Part shown: piece by piece, positions 45,645 through 57,886 of the stretch | Numbering within the stretch: the first letter of the stretch is position 1 | Layout of the letters: every line of letters starts with the position of its first letter | DNA from: Magnolia sinica | Lineage: Eukaryota > Streptophyta > Magnoliopsida > Magnoliales > Magnoliaceae | Length of the DNA stretch: 64,000 nucleotides | Direction of reading: 5' to 3' | NCBI RefSeq assembly: GCF_029962835.1 | Contig: NC_080574.1 | Span: forward strand, 21,240,001-21,304,000 | The notes under the pieces: generated by a model | Told to the model about the DNA's origin: nothing | What the model saw: the letters and a program-made list of their open reading frames with translations, nothing else | The model's database searches: none | Position numbers and translations under genes: made by a program

Positions 45645-47212
45645 CAGCCCTGGTTTAGCATAACCTAACTAGAGTCTAAGCCTCTTGAGACACCTAAGTT
45701 CAAATATGAGCCACTCGATCTAGCCTTGCAATACTACTGTTCAAGCTTCAATCAGTTTTATCAAATCAAAGCAATGACATTGTACAACACTCATTCCCTT
45801 CTTAACTCCCTTGCTCCTTGTATACACCATCACCATATTGCATTTCATTATTTTCTCGTATCTAATTGGCGAGCGTATGCTTTGTGGCTTACTGATATAA
45901 TCGGAAATGACTCACTAGAAACCTTAGCCAGTTAGCCATTATTTTGTCATATACATTACATCGCATTTTGTCATTTTCTCGCATATGACTGGCGGACGTA
46001 TACTCTGTAGTTTGCCATATAATCAGAACTAGCCACCATAAGCCTTAGCCAGTTAGCCGACATTTTTTCATAAGCATCAATATAGTACCGGGCATCCCAC
46101 ACATCACACTTTTACATATTTTATATTTTGCACTCGATCGTTTAGAATGTATGATCTATGACTTATCGATATAATCGAATCCTGCCCATTCCAAAATTCG
46201 GATGAATCAATCATCATTGCTGTTGCATTGCATTACATTTTTTGCATGTGAAAACTAATCATATTCCTCAAAAATTAGTAAGATCCTATGAAGCAAAGAC
46301 TGTACATACGTATAAACAGAGTAGGTGCCTAATACATTATTTCTATGTAACCACAGTAAGTTATTCATAATCTTTATAATACAAACTCAAAAGTCATCTT
46401 AGAGTTAAGAATCTTTGAATTTTTTATTCTAGGTGTTTTTACATAGTTTAATCCATCATAGGATTAAAATAATTAGTTAGTAGCGATTCTTATAAAATAT
46501 AACATCTTTTATCTCCAAATGAAATGAGGCGATCCATGAAAAAAGCGAGCCAATCTCCCATTCCTTAATAAATCTTCCTCCAATTTCCATATCCATCTAA
46601 TGCAAAACAACAAAACAATGGTCTAGATAATTGAACATGGGTCACACCCGTCCAAAATTAAAATCGAGTACAAATTGGAAAGACAAGACTCCGGATCCTA
46701 TGGTTCCCTTCTTCTTCTTCTTCTTTTTTTTTTTCTCTAATTGCTGGCTTAGGATGGAAAGTATAAGGTTAGCACGTCCAAATAATAAGATGCAGATTAT
46801 ATACTGCATCGAAACCATCCATACGAAGGACCATAAATTAGATGGATCAATTCTAATAAACCACACAAATTGGATCGTACACGATATATACATTTTCTCT
46901 TTAAATGGATGGTTAAAAATGCATCATAAGTATATGAGTTGATCATGGGACATGGTTCTTCGAACAATTTGATTTATGAACTATCTGTTACTGAGTACTT
47001 ATCCCACTTGATGAATGGTCCGGATCTTCTATCCCTTGTTCCCCGTGTAATTTTGTATGGCCGGTGTACCACATTCTAGTAGAGAAGTCACTATGGCATC
47101 GTTTCCGGTCGTTGCGCGATTATCACGTGTTGCATCAAGGCGAAGATGCTGAAATGGTCACCGCCGTGGATTTCGTTTTGAATGCTTCGCGATGGCAGAA
47201 GCGAATTGGCTG
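44672..47212. other. Gene-free stretch with GA microsatellite
   Basis: A (GA)n run of about 38 bases lies at 45605-45642. At 44860-45060 there is a run of 'ccta/aaccca/gtcaac' words. A (CTT)n/T run lies at 46709-46735. No gene is supported. Confidence 0.4.
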
Positions 47213-47221
47213 GTGTACCGC

Positions 47222-47733
47222 GGAAACGGATTTGCTACTCATTGGCTGGTGGTTGGTGCTCTGTGGGCCCCACCATGATGTATGTGTTTCATCCATGCCG
47301 TCCATCTATTTTTCTAGATAATTTGATTTGATGAGACCAAAAAATGAGTATCTCCCAATCTCAATTTGACCACATTACAGGAAACAGTGTTGAATGAACG
47401 TTGAGCATTTAAAACTTTTTGGGGCCCATAAAAGTTTTGGATTAAACTGATATTTGTTTTTTCCCTTCAACTGGGTTGGGTCTGTATGACCTAATCATCA
47501 GATTGAATGTCAAATAAACAGAACAGTGGGCCTTAAGAGGATTTTAATGGTGGATATCCAATCACCATTGTTTTCCTTTGGTGTGATCCAGATGAGTTTT
47601 ATATCATTCTTATTTTTGGCATGAAGTTCTAAAATGATATGTAAAAATGGATGAATGGAATGGATGAAACACATACATCATGGTGGGGCCCGCAGAGCAC
47701 CGCCGGTGGCAGGGGAGTAGCCAATCCGTTTCC
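47222..47733. mobile_element. Mutator-like MITE, 512 bp, 9-bp target duplication
   Basis: Ends are GGAAACGGATTTGCTACTC and, inverted, GGAAACGGATTGGCTACTCC. Flanks GTGTACCGC (47213-47221) and GTGTACCAC (47734-47742) differ at one base. It has the same length and subfamily as the element at 35914. It sits inside another element whose left end resembles GCGAATTGGCTGGTGTACC. Confidence 0.9.
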
Positions 47734-48253
47734 GTGTACCACGCGCCACTGACCTGGCTGATGTGGGTACGTGTCGTGCGAAGATAGGCGGTTCATCCAG
47801 CTCTTGTGAGAACGGTTTAAAGGAGATCAAAGCTACGTGGGCCTGGTATCCACGGTGTTCATCCATTTGGTGAGATCAGCTCCAAAATGAGTCACATCTA
47901 AGGCTTACGTATACCACACCACAAACAACAATAGACAATGATTCTTACCGTTCAAATACTTATAGGGTTATTATAATATTTATTTTCTATCCGCTCTTTT
48001 CACAAGGTCACATGGATACATATGAATAGATTAAGAGAAAAACAAATATCATATTAATCTAAAATTTTTGTGTGCCTTAAGAGGGTTTCAATGATAGACA
48101 TTTAATCCCTCTTTGCTCATCGTACTAGCAAGGTATGTGGTGTGTGGTACCACGTGGAGCAGGAAGCGGTTTGGCTGGTGGATCACACACCACCGATCTT
48201 GCTAGTGTGTTATGTCACTAAGTTTTGTGGGTACATCACCAGGTAGGTGTAAT

Positions 48254-48986
48254 TAGGGGTGTACAGAAGCTAGCTAGTTAGCTCGCTCAACTCAACTCGA
48301 AAAAGCTCGATTCGACCCGGTTCGAAGTTGAGTTCAAGCTGAGTTGAGCTGATTTTTTAAACTCAACTCAAAAAAGCTCGATTCGTCTTGGTTCGAAGTT
48401 GAGTTCGAGCCGAGTTGAACTGATTTTTTAAGCTCGAAAATGAGTTCGAGTCAAGTTCGAGCAGGCCCCAACTCGACTCGATTCGGATTGAATCCAACTC
48501 GAAACAAACTCGGATCGAACCAGTTTGGTGACTCGGTTACTTTGCCATTGATGTTGCTCACCAACTGTTTGATAAAATGACTCAACAAAATGTGGTCGCT
48601 GGCAAGGAAGGTTTGGCTGGTGGCAAGGAAGGTTTGGCCAGTGGCAAGCAAGGTATGTACATTAAGCAAATACTTTTTTTATTTTTTATTTTTTTATTTT
48701 TTGGTTTTTGGTTTTTGGTTTTTATGTTACTTAGAAGGTGTTTGATAAAACATCTATAAAACCATTGTCTCTGTTTGTAAAACAATGAGTTTTTGAAGTT
48801 GCAGTTCAGGTGTTTGTGGAAATACCTTAATGGTGAACTCGGCTTGATCTTGGCTTGAACTCGACCGAGCTAGCCCGAGCTGTTAACTGAACCGAGCTGA
48901 GCCGAGTTCGAGTTGAGGTCAGCCAGTGTTCGAGCTGAGTCGAGCTGAGGCCGACTCAACTTGGTTTGACTCAATGTACACTCCTA
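48254..48986. mobile_element. hAT-like element, 733 bp, perfect 8-bp target duplication
   Basis: Ends are TAGGGGTGTACA and, inverted, TAGGAGTGTACA. GGTGTAAT occurs on both sides (48246-48253 and 48987-48994). The body consists of GAGTTCGAGC/GAGCTGATTTTTTAA words, partly duplicated at 48290-48440, and a short 'ggcaaggaaggtttggct' duplication at 48600-48640. No transposase frame is present, so it is non-autonomous. Confidence 0.88.
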
Positions 48987-49413
48987 GGTGTAATATCCAA
49001 ACTATCCGTCCATTTGGTGATTTGGTCATAAGGCTTGAGCCTAAAAAAATACGAATCCAAAGATTAAGTGAACCACAATGCAAAAAATAGTGGGGTATTG
49101 GATGTCTGTCAGTGAAACTCTTTTGGGGTGGTATAAGTTCTAGATAAATATGATATTTACTTTTCATCTTTATTTAGGCTTATGTGACCATATGAATAGA
49201 TTAGATGGAGAATAAGTAATATAATGGGCCCTACAAATATTTTAATAGTAGTAATTATTATACTCACACCTATTTGTGACATGGTACACTTGAGCTCGGA
49301 TATGGCTCACTTTTGGGCTCATGCTGTAAAATGACATGGCCGAATGATGAATGATGTGGATATAATAAATACATGATTGTATAGCCATGTAAATTTGATC
49401 TCTTTTGAACTGC

Positions 49414-49940
49414 AGAAAAGGATGGGCTACTCCCCTGCCACAAGCACTATGGCTGGTGGTCGGTGCTCCATGGGCCCCACTATGATGTAGGTATTTCATC
49501 CAATTTTACATATCATTTTAGAGCTTTATCCCAAAAATGAGAGGGATATAAATGTAAGGTGGACCAAGCCACGTGAAAACACACACCACTGGAAAACACT
49601 ATTGTATATCCACCATTTAAATCCTCTTAAGGCCTACTGTACTGTTTATTTGACATATAATCCGTTGGTTATGTCATATAGACCTAGATGAAGGGAAAAA
49701 ACAAAGATCAGCTTGACTAAAAACTTTTATGGTCCCCAAAATTTTTTGAATGGTCTACGTTCATTCAACATTGTTTCCTTTAATGTGGTCCATTTGAGAT
49801 TTGGATATACTGCGTTTTTTGTCTCATGTCAGAAAATGATCTAGAAAAATAGATGAATAGCATGGATGAAACACATACATCATGGTGGGCTTACATAGCA
49901 CCGATTGGCTGGTGGCAGGGGGAGTAGCCAAGCCGTTTCC
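49414..49940. mobile_element. Mutator-like MITE, 527 bp, nested
   Basis: The ends AGAAAAGGATGGGCTACTCC and, inverted, GGAAACGGCTTGGCTACTCC belong to the same subfamily as 35914. The target duplication is TTGAACTGC (49405-49413) and TTGAACTGT (49941-49949). It is inserted in the composite element 48162-50058. Confidence 0.85.
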
Positions 49941-50073
49941 TTGAACTGTTGGTACAGTTGGGACCTCGAGGAAAAGCGCCAGTCTACTCACGACACCTAT
50001 CTACACCAGCCAGTAGGTGGTGGGTCGTATACCAGCAACTCCCACTCCGCATTCATTGTTCCATTGCATCCGC

Positions 50074-51055
50074 AGAATCCGATTGGCTGGTGTACCTGTA
50101 CTGACATGGCTGGTGTGTGCGTAGTGTCGTGCGAAGATGGGTGCTGCGAGTTGCATGTAACGGTTAAAAAAATAATCAAAGTTCCATGACTCCCGTGCAT
50201 TTGTTATATCCGTACCTTTCATTTATTTTTTGAGATTATTTTAGAACATGAGCCTAAAAATAAGTTATATCTAATACTTGAGTGGATTACACCACAAATA
50301 ACAGTGGATACAATTATCTTCACTGTTAAAAACATTCATAAGGCTTGCTATAATATTTATTTTAAATCCAATCTATTTATAAGGTGACACATACTTGAAT
50401 GAAGAGAAAAAACAAATATTATATTAAATCAGAGCTTTTCTGAATCCAAAAAAGGTTTTAATAGCAAACGTTTAATCCCCATTACTTTTTGCATTGCGGT
50501 CCACTTCATCTTTTTATGTATATTATTTTTAGGCTCAAGCTTTTGAGGGAGCTCACCAATTTGACCGGCAGTTTGGATATAACACATATCTCATGATGAG
50601 ACCCACGGAGCTAATCCGTTTGGAAATGTCACTCTTGAGCATGAGCTAAAAAATGAGCCATATCCTAAGCTTAATTCTACCATAGATATTAGTGGGACTG
50701 GTTCTCACCATTAAAACATCCTTAGGGTCCATCATCGCATTTATTTTCCATCCAAGGAGATGAAGAGGAAAAACAAATATCATGTTGTTCAAAACTTCCC
50801 TGACTCTGAAGGCATTTCAATGGTAGACGTTCAATCGCCCACTAGTTTTATATGAATTCTTGTAATGTAGTTCACTTAATCTTTGGATCTATATTATTTT
50901 TCAGCTCAAGCCTTACGAAGGACTATCCAATTGGACGGACGTTTTGGATATAACACATACCTCATTACAGGACCCACATAACTTTGTGACGTCAACACAT
51001 CATCCAGGCGGGTGGTGTGTGGTACACCAGCGTAACACCAGGCCATCCGCTTCCC
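50074..51055. mobile_element. Mutator-like MITE with duplicated interior, 982 bp
   Basis: The left end is AGAATCCGATTGGCTGGTGT; the right end, inverted, is GGGAAGCGGATGGCCTGGTG. Flanks TGCATCCGC (50065-50073) and TGCATCTGG (51056-51064) match at seven of nine. The 'aactcatgatgagacccac' and 'ggcctcaagctttt..' blocks occur twice (around 50540-50620 and 50900-50980), so the element holds a partial internal duplication. Confidence 0.6.
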
Positions 51056-51065
51056 TGCATCTGGT

Positions 51066-51598
51066 GCGCGGATTTCCTGCAAAAGGCTTTCGCAGGAAGT
51101 TCCTGCGCAAGGATGCTGGGTGGGGCCTACTACGATGTTTGCGAGAAATCTAACCCTTCCATCCGTTTTAGGATCTTATTTTAGTATATAAGAATAAAAA
51201 TGAGATAGATCAAAAACTCAAGTGGGTTATGAGAGAGGAAACAGTGTTGATTCAGTGAGCACCCTTGAAACATTCTTATAGCCATAAAAGTTTTGTATCA
51301 ATCTATAATTTTGGTTTTTTCAGTTCATCCCATTGTTAATGATCTTATAAACGGTTTGGATGGCATATAAATATCAAGGTGGAGCCCTGAAAGGTTTCAA
51401 CGGTAGGAATTTCTCCCCTAATTTTCTTTCTCGTGTGATTCAATTGAGCTTTGGATCCATCTATTTTTTGGTCAAACGTCCTAAAATGAGCTCGAAAAAC
51501 GGATGGACAGGGTGGATTTCTCAGAAACATCACGATGGGACCCACCCAGCATCCTTGGCAGGGACTTCCTGCGAAAGTCTTTTGCAGGAAATCCGCGT
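51066..51598. mobile_element. Mutator-like MITE, 533 bp, palindromic ends
   Basis: The left end is GCGCGGATTTCCTGCAAAAG; the right end, inverted, is ACGCGGATTTCCTGCAAAAG. Target duplication: GCATCTGGT (51057-51065) and GCATCTGCT (51599-51607). Each terminal repeat itself contains a small palindrome, TTCCTGCAAAAG..CTTTCGCAGGAA, which is absent from the other subfamilies. Confidence 0.85.
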
Positions 51599-51626
51599 GC
51601 ATCTGCTGGCGACGGTGCAGAAAAAG

Positions 51627-52172
51627 GGCGCCGATTAGGTACTACCCCGTCTGTTCGGACATCGGGACAGGCGGAGGATCCGAGGGCCATTGGGGGGCCA
51701 CCGTGATGTATGAATCTTATCCACACCGTCCATCCTTCTTTTTATATAATTCTAGAGTACTGAACCCAAAATAAGATATATCTAATGTTCAAGAGGACTA
51801 CATTATAGGAAGCAGTGGTGCTGAGGACGTCTACCGTTGAAACCTTCTTAGGACCCATTTTGTCGTTTATTTTCCATCCAACCCCTTGATATGGTCATAT
51901 ACACCTGGATAAAGTGAAAAAACAAATATCATCTTGATACAATACTTCTGTGGTCCCTAAGAAATTTTCAACGGTATAAATTTAATATAAACTGTGTGGC
52001 CCATTTGAGATTGTATCTTTGCTGTTTTTGGGATAGTATCCTAAAATAATATGAAAAAATGTACGGACGGTTCGGATAAAGTTCATACATCACAGTAGAC
52101 CCTCAGTGGCCTTAGGAGTCTCTGCCTGTCCCGAGCTCGAACAGGCGGGGCAGTACCTAAATCGCACCGCCA
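51627..52172. mobile_element. Mutator-like MITE, 546 bp
   Basis: The left end is GGCGCCGATTAGGTACTACC; the right end, inverted, is GGCGGTGCGATTTAGGTACT. AGAAAAAG flanks both sides (51619-51626 and 52173-52180). Both ends share a 'CCCCG(C/T)CTGTTCG' block close inside the terminus that is not found in other subfamilies. Confidence 0.8.
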
Positions 52173-52180
52173 GAAAAAGT

Positions 52181-53434
52181 AACTGAAAGGATGGTCCAAA
52201 CAATGGTTTGTCGCTGTCAAAACATGTGTTTGAAAAGTAATACTCGACGGTGTCAATGGACAGATCATTGGTCATCATTAGTTTCTTCGAAGCATCCAAT
52301 GTAGATCACATCATATAGATGGTTGAGATCATCAAAATAGGTATGGGTTCCATCATATAGATGGTTGAGATATTCAAAATAGGAGTAGTTAATTTTTTAC
52401 TATGGAAGTAACGTTCCATCCACCTTTTTTTTTTTTTTTTAACTGAACAAAACCTACCTTACACGTATGGATAGACTAATAAAGACAAAAATACTCATAC
52501 TTTTTTAGTTACTTTTATATGAAAATTAAGGATTTTTTTATCTAAAATCCTCCTTTCATATCATAAAAATTTACTTCCGTAACCTAAGTTTTCGGCTCAT
52601 ATCTTAAAAATTTACTTTCATAACTTATATTTCCGGCGGTTCATAATAAAAAAATGCATAAAAGGTAAGAGTCCACACTGTTAATTTTTTCGGGGAAAAA
52701 ATTATAGCATTGTAGATGTTTGCCTTTCATGTGTTTTTGTGTCTCTTTCTTTCTTTTTGAAAGGCCGAAAATTTATGCCAAGAAAGTAGGTTTTTAAGGT
52801 ATGGGAAAAAAGTTTTGGACAAAAATAATCATATTTTTATGTAAAAGTACTTAAAAAGGTGGAAATATTTTTATCTTTATTAGTTTATATATACAAGTAG
52901 AAGTCTAAATTTGTAAGATAAGTTTTATTCGTATCAAATAAAAAAAGTTGATAGTCGGTGAAGCCTATAGTAGAAAATTACCCATTTTCGGGAGTGGGCA
53001 AAAGCACGAGTAAGTTTGTTTGATACTCAGGTGCAAATTGTAAATGTGGTTTACGTGCAAATTTAAACCGTCCAAATAACGGGACCCGTCGTAGATGGGG
53101 CACAAAACCAAAACCAGACTGACCAAATAAAACTATCTTTTGATTAGTATATATGTATCTTCATACTGAATCTAGACCGTTGATTATTTTCCATTTCAAC
53201 CATCCATCGATCATCCATCTCGCACCACGCATCCAGTGAAAGTTTAGGGTTTTTAATCCATCTACATTCGGATCCACGGTTTGGGCCTTTTAACTTGACT
53301 TAAATGCATGCCACGTGTACAATTGATTTGTGCATGTGTACAGACTATCAGAATCTTGCGGAGTATCAAAGCTTTTCCGAGAAAAGCACTCCAGGAGCAT
53401 GGAATCAAGTCGTTTCGTTTTCGAAAGGTGTTCC
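52181..53434. other. Gene-free stretch
   Basis: AT-rich with T and A runs (52420-52440). No supported feature. Confidence 0.4.
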
Positions 53435-53443
53435 ACTTCCCCC

Positions 53444-53952
53444 GGGAGCGGATTAGGTGAGACCCGGGATTCACGAGGTGGGATCCCTGACTCCGGGGCT
53501 CACAGTGATGTATTTGTTTTGAATCCAAACCGTCCAACCATTTTGAAATATCATTTTAAATCTTTATCCAAAAAATGAAGCTGACTCGAATTTTAGGTGG
53601 ACCACACCATCGAAAACAATCTTAATTGAATTCCCACAAATAAAAAATTAATGGATTCCACCGGAATGTTTATTTGCCATCCAACCTGTTAATCAGGCCA
53701 CAAACACGAATATCATCTTGATCCAATGCTTGTGGCTCACAAGAAGTTTTTAATAGCCAATCACCACTATTTCCTATACTATGGCCCATTTGGGTTTTGA
53801 AATTGCTTCATTTTTTAAGATCATGCCCTAAAATGAGCTTTCAATACGGAAGTACGGCCAGCATGGCTGTAATCTCATACATCACAGTGGGCCCCGCAGT
53901 CAGGGATCCCACCAAAAGTTGGTGGATCCAGGGTCTCACCTAATCCACTCCC
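53444..53952. mobile_element. Mutator-like MITE, 509 bp
   Basis: Ends are GGGAGCGGATTAGGTGAGAC and, inverted, GGGAGTGGATTAGGTGAGAC. Target duplication: ACTTCCCCC (53435-53443) and ACTTCCACC (53953-53961). The subterminal inverted pair 'gggatccctgactccggggc' and 'gccccgcagtcagggatccc' extends the match to well over 60 bases. Confidence 0.9.
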
Positions 53953-54296
53953 ACTTCCACCTGTGTCCAGGAAGCAAGGTAAGGCATCCTCCGCGTTCAC
54001 TAAATCGGCCCAGATATGGACGGCAAGATGTAGAGCATTGATTAGATGATCCCAACCGTATGGTTGAAAAAGGACCGCTCAATCGGTTAGATGCGCAATG
54101 TCTACGTGGCAAAATTACAGACCACAATGTAGGGTGGTGGGGCGGTTACCTAATCTGTCTATTCTGGTAATCTTAACAGTCAAAAGCATTGACTGGCTTT
54201 GAGTGGAGAGCTTTAAGGTTTCAGAGAACGGATATTTACACCCACTCTCAATTGCTAATGCAACCCCACTGTCTACTTTTGGTAATGGAATTAGTC

Positions 54297-55200
54297 AGCG
54301 GATTGCTTACTGAGTAAACTCAGTGGGGCCCGCTGTCATGTTTGTGTCTTATCCGGAAGCGGATTAGATACAGACAAGGTCAGTATCGAGATGGCTACGG
54401 AAGTGACGTCACTAAGGATGCGTGTGTTGTCTCCATACGGTCCAATTATTTCTAGAGATCGTTTTATGGCATTGCGAAAAGAATGAAATAGATCTAAAGT
54501 TCAAGTGGACCGATCAGAGAAAACCGTGGGAGCAGCCACACCCACCGTTGAAACATTTACAGGGCAAGCCGTGATGTATTTTTGAGATCGAACCTATTCA
54601 TGAGTTAACATAGAGATGAATGAAGTGAAAAAAAAAAATATTAGCTTGATTGGAAACTATTGTGACCCCTAAGAAGTTTTGAATAGTGGATGTCACTATC
54701 CCCTCTATTTTCTATGGTGGGGTTCAATTGAACTTTAGATTTATCTCATTCCTTTTGTAATTCCATAAAATTATCTCTCCAAATGGTTGGACAGTATGGA
54801 TACAATACATACATCATGGTGGGGTTCACAAAGCTAGGTAACGTCACTTCAGTAGCAATTTGGCTACTGACCTTGTCAATATCTAATCCGTGCCCATCTT
54901 ATACACGCTGTTGATCCATTTGTTCCATATCATTGTTGGGCATGGGCCCAAAATAGAAACATATTTGAAGTGGATCACACTACGGGAAACAATATCTGCT
55001 TATTCAAAACTTCTGTGGCCTCGATAAATCTTCAACAGTGGGTGTTCAATTTCCCTTGTTTCACGTGGTCCACTTGCATGTTGGATATGCTTTAATTCTG
55101 GGCTCATTACATAAAATGAGCTGCTAAAATGGATGAACGACAGGGATAAGGCACATACATCACTTGTGAGCCCTACAGAGTTTTCTCAATATGCAATCAT
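54297..55200. mobile_element. MITE with AGCGGATTGC ends, split by another MITE
   Basis: The left part, AGCGGATTGCTTACTGAGTA, runs to 54354; the right part runs from 54896 to about 55200, ending in GAGTTTTCTCAATATGCAAT. The two parts rejoin as 'gtgtcttatc|cacgctgttgatcc', the family's usual internal block. Without the insertion it is about 360 bp. It is related to the copy at 36919. Confidence 0.7.
54355..54895. mobile_element. Nested Mutator-like MITE, 541 bp
   Basis: The left end is GGAAGCGGATTAGATACAGA; the right end, inverted, is GGCACGGATTAGATATTGAC. Both are followed inward by a 'caaggtcagta' block. Flanks GTCTTATCC (54346-54354) and ATCTTATAC (54896-54904) match at seven of nine. It lies inside the element 54297-55200. 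Confidence 0.75.
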
Positions 55201-55202
55201 CT

Positions 55203-55959
55203 CTCCCACCACTTAGCTGGTGGGAAAGTTATAGCCCAATCATGAAGTATGTATTTTATTTATGTAGTTTATTGGTTTTGCCATCTTATTTTAAGGCATG
55301 AGTTAAAAATAAAATCGATTCAAAGTTTAAGTAGAACACGTTATAAAAAAAATTAAGTGAAAATTGAACACTTATAAACTTCTTAGGACTAAAGAAGTTA
55401 AAGACGATATTTGTTGTTTTCCCTTTGCCTAGAGTTATTTAACTTTATGAATAGGTTGGATGGCAAATAAATATTACGGTGGATCATTATAAGAAGTTTT
55501 GAATGGAAGTTGTTCAATCCCTACCGTTTCTCATGTAGTCCAACTTTAGATCTGCCTCATTTTCATTTTAAGGCTCCCTTCTTAAATTGAGTTGGCAAAA
55601 ATAGGGATAGCTCCGATGAAACATATATATCATGGTAGGGTCACAGATAAAGCATATACCTGTGAAAACTTCTTAGGACCAAAGAAGTTGGAGCTGATAT
55701 TTGTTGTTTTATCTTTACCTAGGGTTATGTAACTTTATGAACAAGTTGGATGGTAAATAAATATTATAGTGGGTATCGAAGTTTTCAACCGTAGGCGTTC
55801 AATCCCTGCTATTTCTTATATTGTAGTCTAACTTTGGATCCTCATTTTCATTTTAGGGCTCCATCCTTAAGCTGAGCTGGCAAAAAGGACTAATGGCCGC
55901 ATGAAACAAATACATCATGGTTGGGCCGCAGGGCTTTTCCACCAGTTATCTGGTGGTGG
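55203..55959. mobile_element. MITE with internal 291-bp tandem duplication
   Basis: Ends are CTCCCACCACTTAGCTGGTG and a closing 'ccaccagttatctggtggtgg'. The block beginning 'aacttcttaggac(t/c)aaagaagtt' occurs at about 55377 and again at about 55668, followed in both by 'gatatttgttgttt' and 'aggttggatgg(c/t)aaataaatatta'. The target duplication is not readable. Confidence 0.6.
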
Positions 55960-56580
55960 TGAACGGGATGGGTTCACCAGCGAAGCCAAATGCATTCTGG
56001 TAAATTCCTCAGCGGAGATTTTGTGGGGCCCATTATTATTCACTGATCCAAACCGTCCACCAATCCACCCATGAAGAAAGCGCAGCAATGTTTAGCGTTC
56101 AACCAGGAGGTTAAATGTTCTACGGCTAGGATCCTCTGATCGGGGGATTATGGGTCCACGCACGAGCTGTTTGCGGTGAGGCCCACAACATTACTAGTTT
56201 GGATGACTGGACCATGGGCCCCACCTGTAGAAATTCTTTTCGCATTAACTGGACGTTAGGTCCACTTTCTCCTTTTTCTTTTTCGCCTTAAAAAAAGAAA
56301 TATAAATCTTTGTTTATTCTTTAAAAGTGAAAATAGGAACGGAAATTTAAGGTTGAGAAATGATTCGGGGCTTTTCATCTGCAACCGTCCATTCACTTCA
56401 TTGGGTGAAATTTCAGCCACTGGATGGAGCCAGTTTAGTTCGGCTAAGAGTAACGGCTCCATCAAATGCGCCTCCTTTCACTCGCAAATTCAAACAGACG
56501 GTGACAGATGTGGAGTCTTGAAACGGTTATAGGTCTCCTGGAGTGTCTCAACACAACACTCACTTTTTGAAGAGTTAGGA
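55960..56580. other. Gene-free stretch
   Basis: I see no supported gene or intact element. Confidence 0.4.
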
Positions 56581-57840
56581 TAACACCGAATTCGGTCAGG
56601 CCATGACAGTGGAGCCCACCTTGGTATATTGGTTATGTAAATCCATTTTGACAGCTAATTTTAGGTCATGACCAAGAATAAAGCAGATCCAAATCTCATG
56701 TAGACCACACTATAGGAAACCGTGGTAATTGAATATTAAAAACTTATTGAGGCCACAAACGTTTTAGATCAAGCTAATATTTGATTTTTCACTTTATTTA
56801 GGAATGTTTGGAGCTTGGATTCAGAATGCATTGGAATCCAAATCTTAATTACATTGGAATCAAGGAGATTTCTACTCTTCATTTGTGTTCGTTTGAGATG
56901 TACTATAATCCAAATCTCCCACATAAAAGCTTATATTCGGAGGGAATTGAAATTCTTCGGTATATTTACAAGAGTTAGATTTGATTTACTAAATCAGCTT
57001 TTATATTCTAAATTATTATATATAGGATATATTTGTAAACCAAGAAAATACATACTTCGAAAAAAAATAAAGATATTCAGAGCCTTGGGTCAGCCACAAC
57101 TACAAGGATTACAAACAAGTGAATCATTGATATTTTTAACCATCCATTTAAATGTCCAATGTTTACATGGTTTATATCATTCTACTAATGTGATTTTATT
57201 ATTGCAGCTAATAATTGAATTATTTTCGGACAAAGTAAATACTTCAGTAGGCTTATTATAATTTTAGAGTCAAACATCATATTAAAGTTAACTTAGTAAT
57301 TAAATTCAAACTTATGTGAATATACTATATAATTTCAATTCAAGATACTCGGAATCCACGGTGCCAAACGAGGCAAATGCTACGTCAATTCGCTGAGAGG
57401 CTACACGTTCAGATTGGCCCTGTTACAGCAATACAAAACTCGATGGGGCCCACCTTGATATATATATATATATATATATATAGCATATGATCTGCTCCTC
57501 ACCTGAGGCAGCTCATTTTAAGAGCTACGGAAAATGACGTCAATCCAAAAGTGGGCCACACCATTGGTAAACGTGGGGTTAGAGGCATGTACTGTTGATA
57601 TCTTCCGGGGGGCCAATGTGATGTTTATATGGCATCCTAACCATTCGTGAGGTGAGTAGACTGAGGATGAAGCTTTATCCAAGACTTTGGTGGGTGCCAT
57701 GAAGATTTCAACGGTGCGTGGTCCGCTTGAGTTTTGGATGGGCCTTATTTTCAGTTTTACCTCTTAAATGGGCTGTACGAGGAGATGGATGGATTGGATT
57801 TCACATCATACATCACAGTGGGTCCCATAGATTTACCTTA
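56581..57840. mobile_element. MITE relics, one possibly split by a Tourist-like element
   Basis: 56600-56800 holds the left body of a family MITE. From about 56804 a different sequence begins (GGAATGTTTGGAGCTTGGAT) and ends near 57371 with CACGGTGCCAAACGAGGC, end words of Tourist/Harbinger type. 57500-57835 is another eroded family MITE. An (AT)n run lies at 57459-57482. The 148-codon frame at 56815-57261 has no family and is AT-rich chance. Confidence 0.4.
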
Positions 57841-57886
57841 CTTGCGCTGGGAGGAGAGCGCAGATGTCAGTAATGCGGCAAATCGC

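Larger units (their letters stand above)
48162..50058. mobile_element. Composite Mutator-like MITE with two nested insertions
   Basis: It starts GGAAGCGGTTTGGCTGGTGG and ends with 'ctacaccagccagtaggtgg ... ataccagca', similar in order to the complete element at 19851. The body is interrupted by a hAT element (48254-48986) and by another MITE (49414-49940). Removing both leaves about 640 bp, near the 620 bp of the relative. The right boundary is diverged and its target duplication could not be read. Confidence 0.6.

Noticed and set aside
56815-57261. 148-codon plus-strand frame
   Set aside because: It lies in an AT-rich Tourist-like insertion and has a hydrophobic, random composition.
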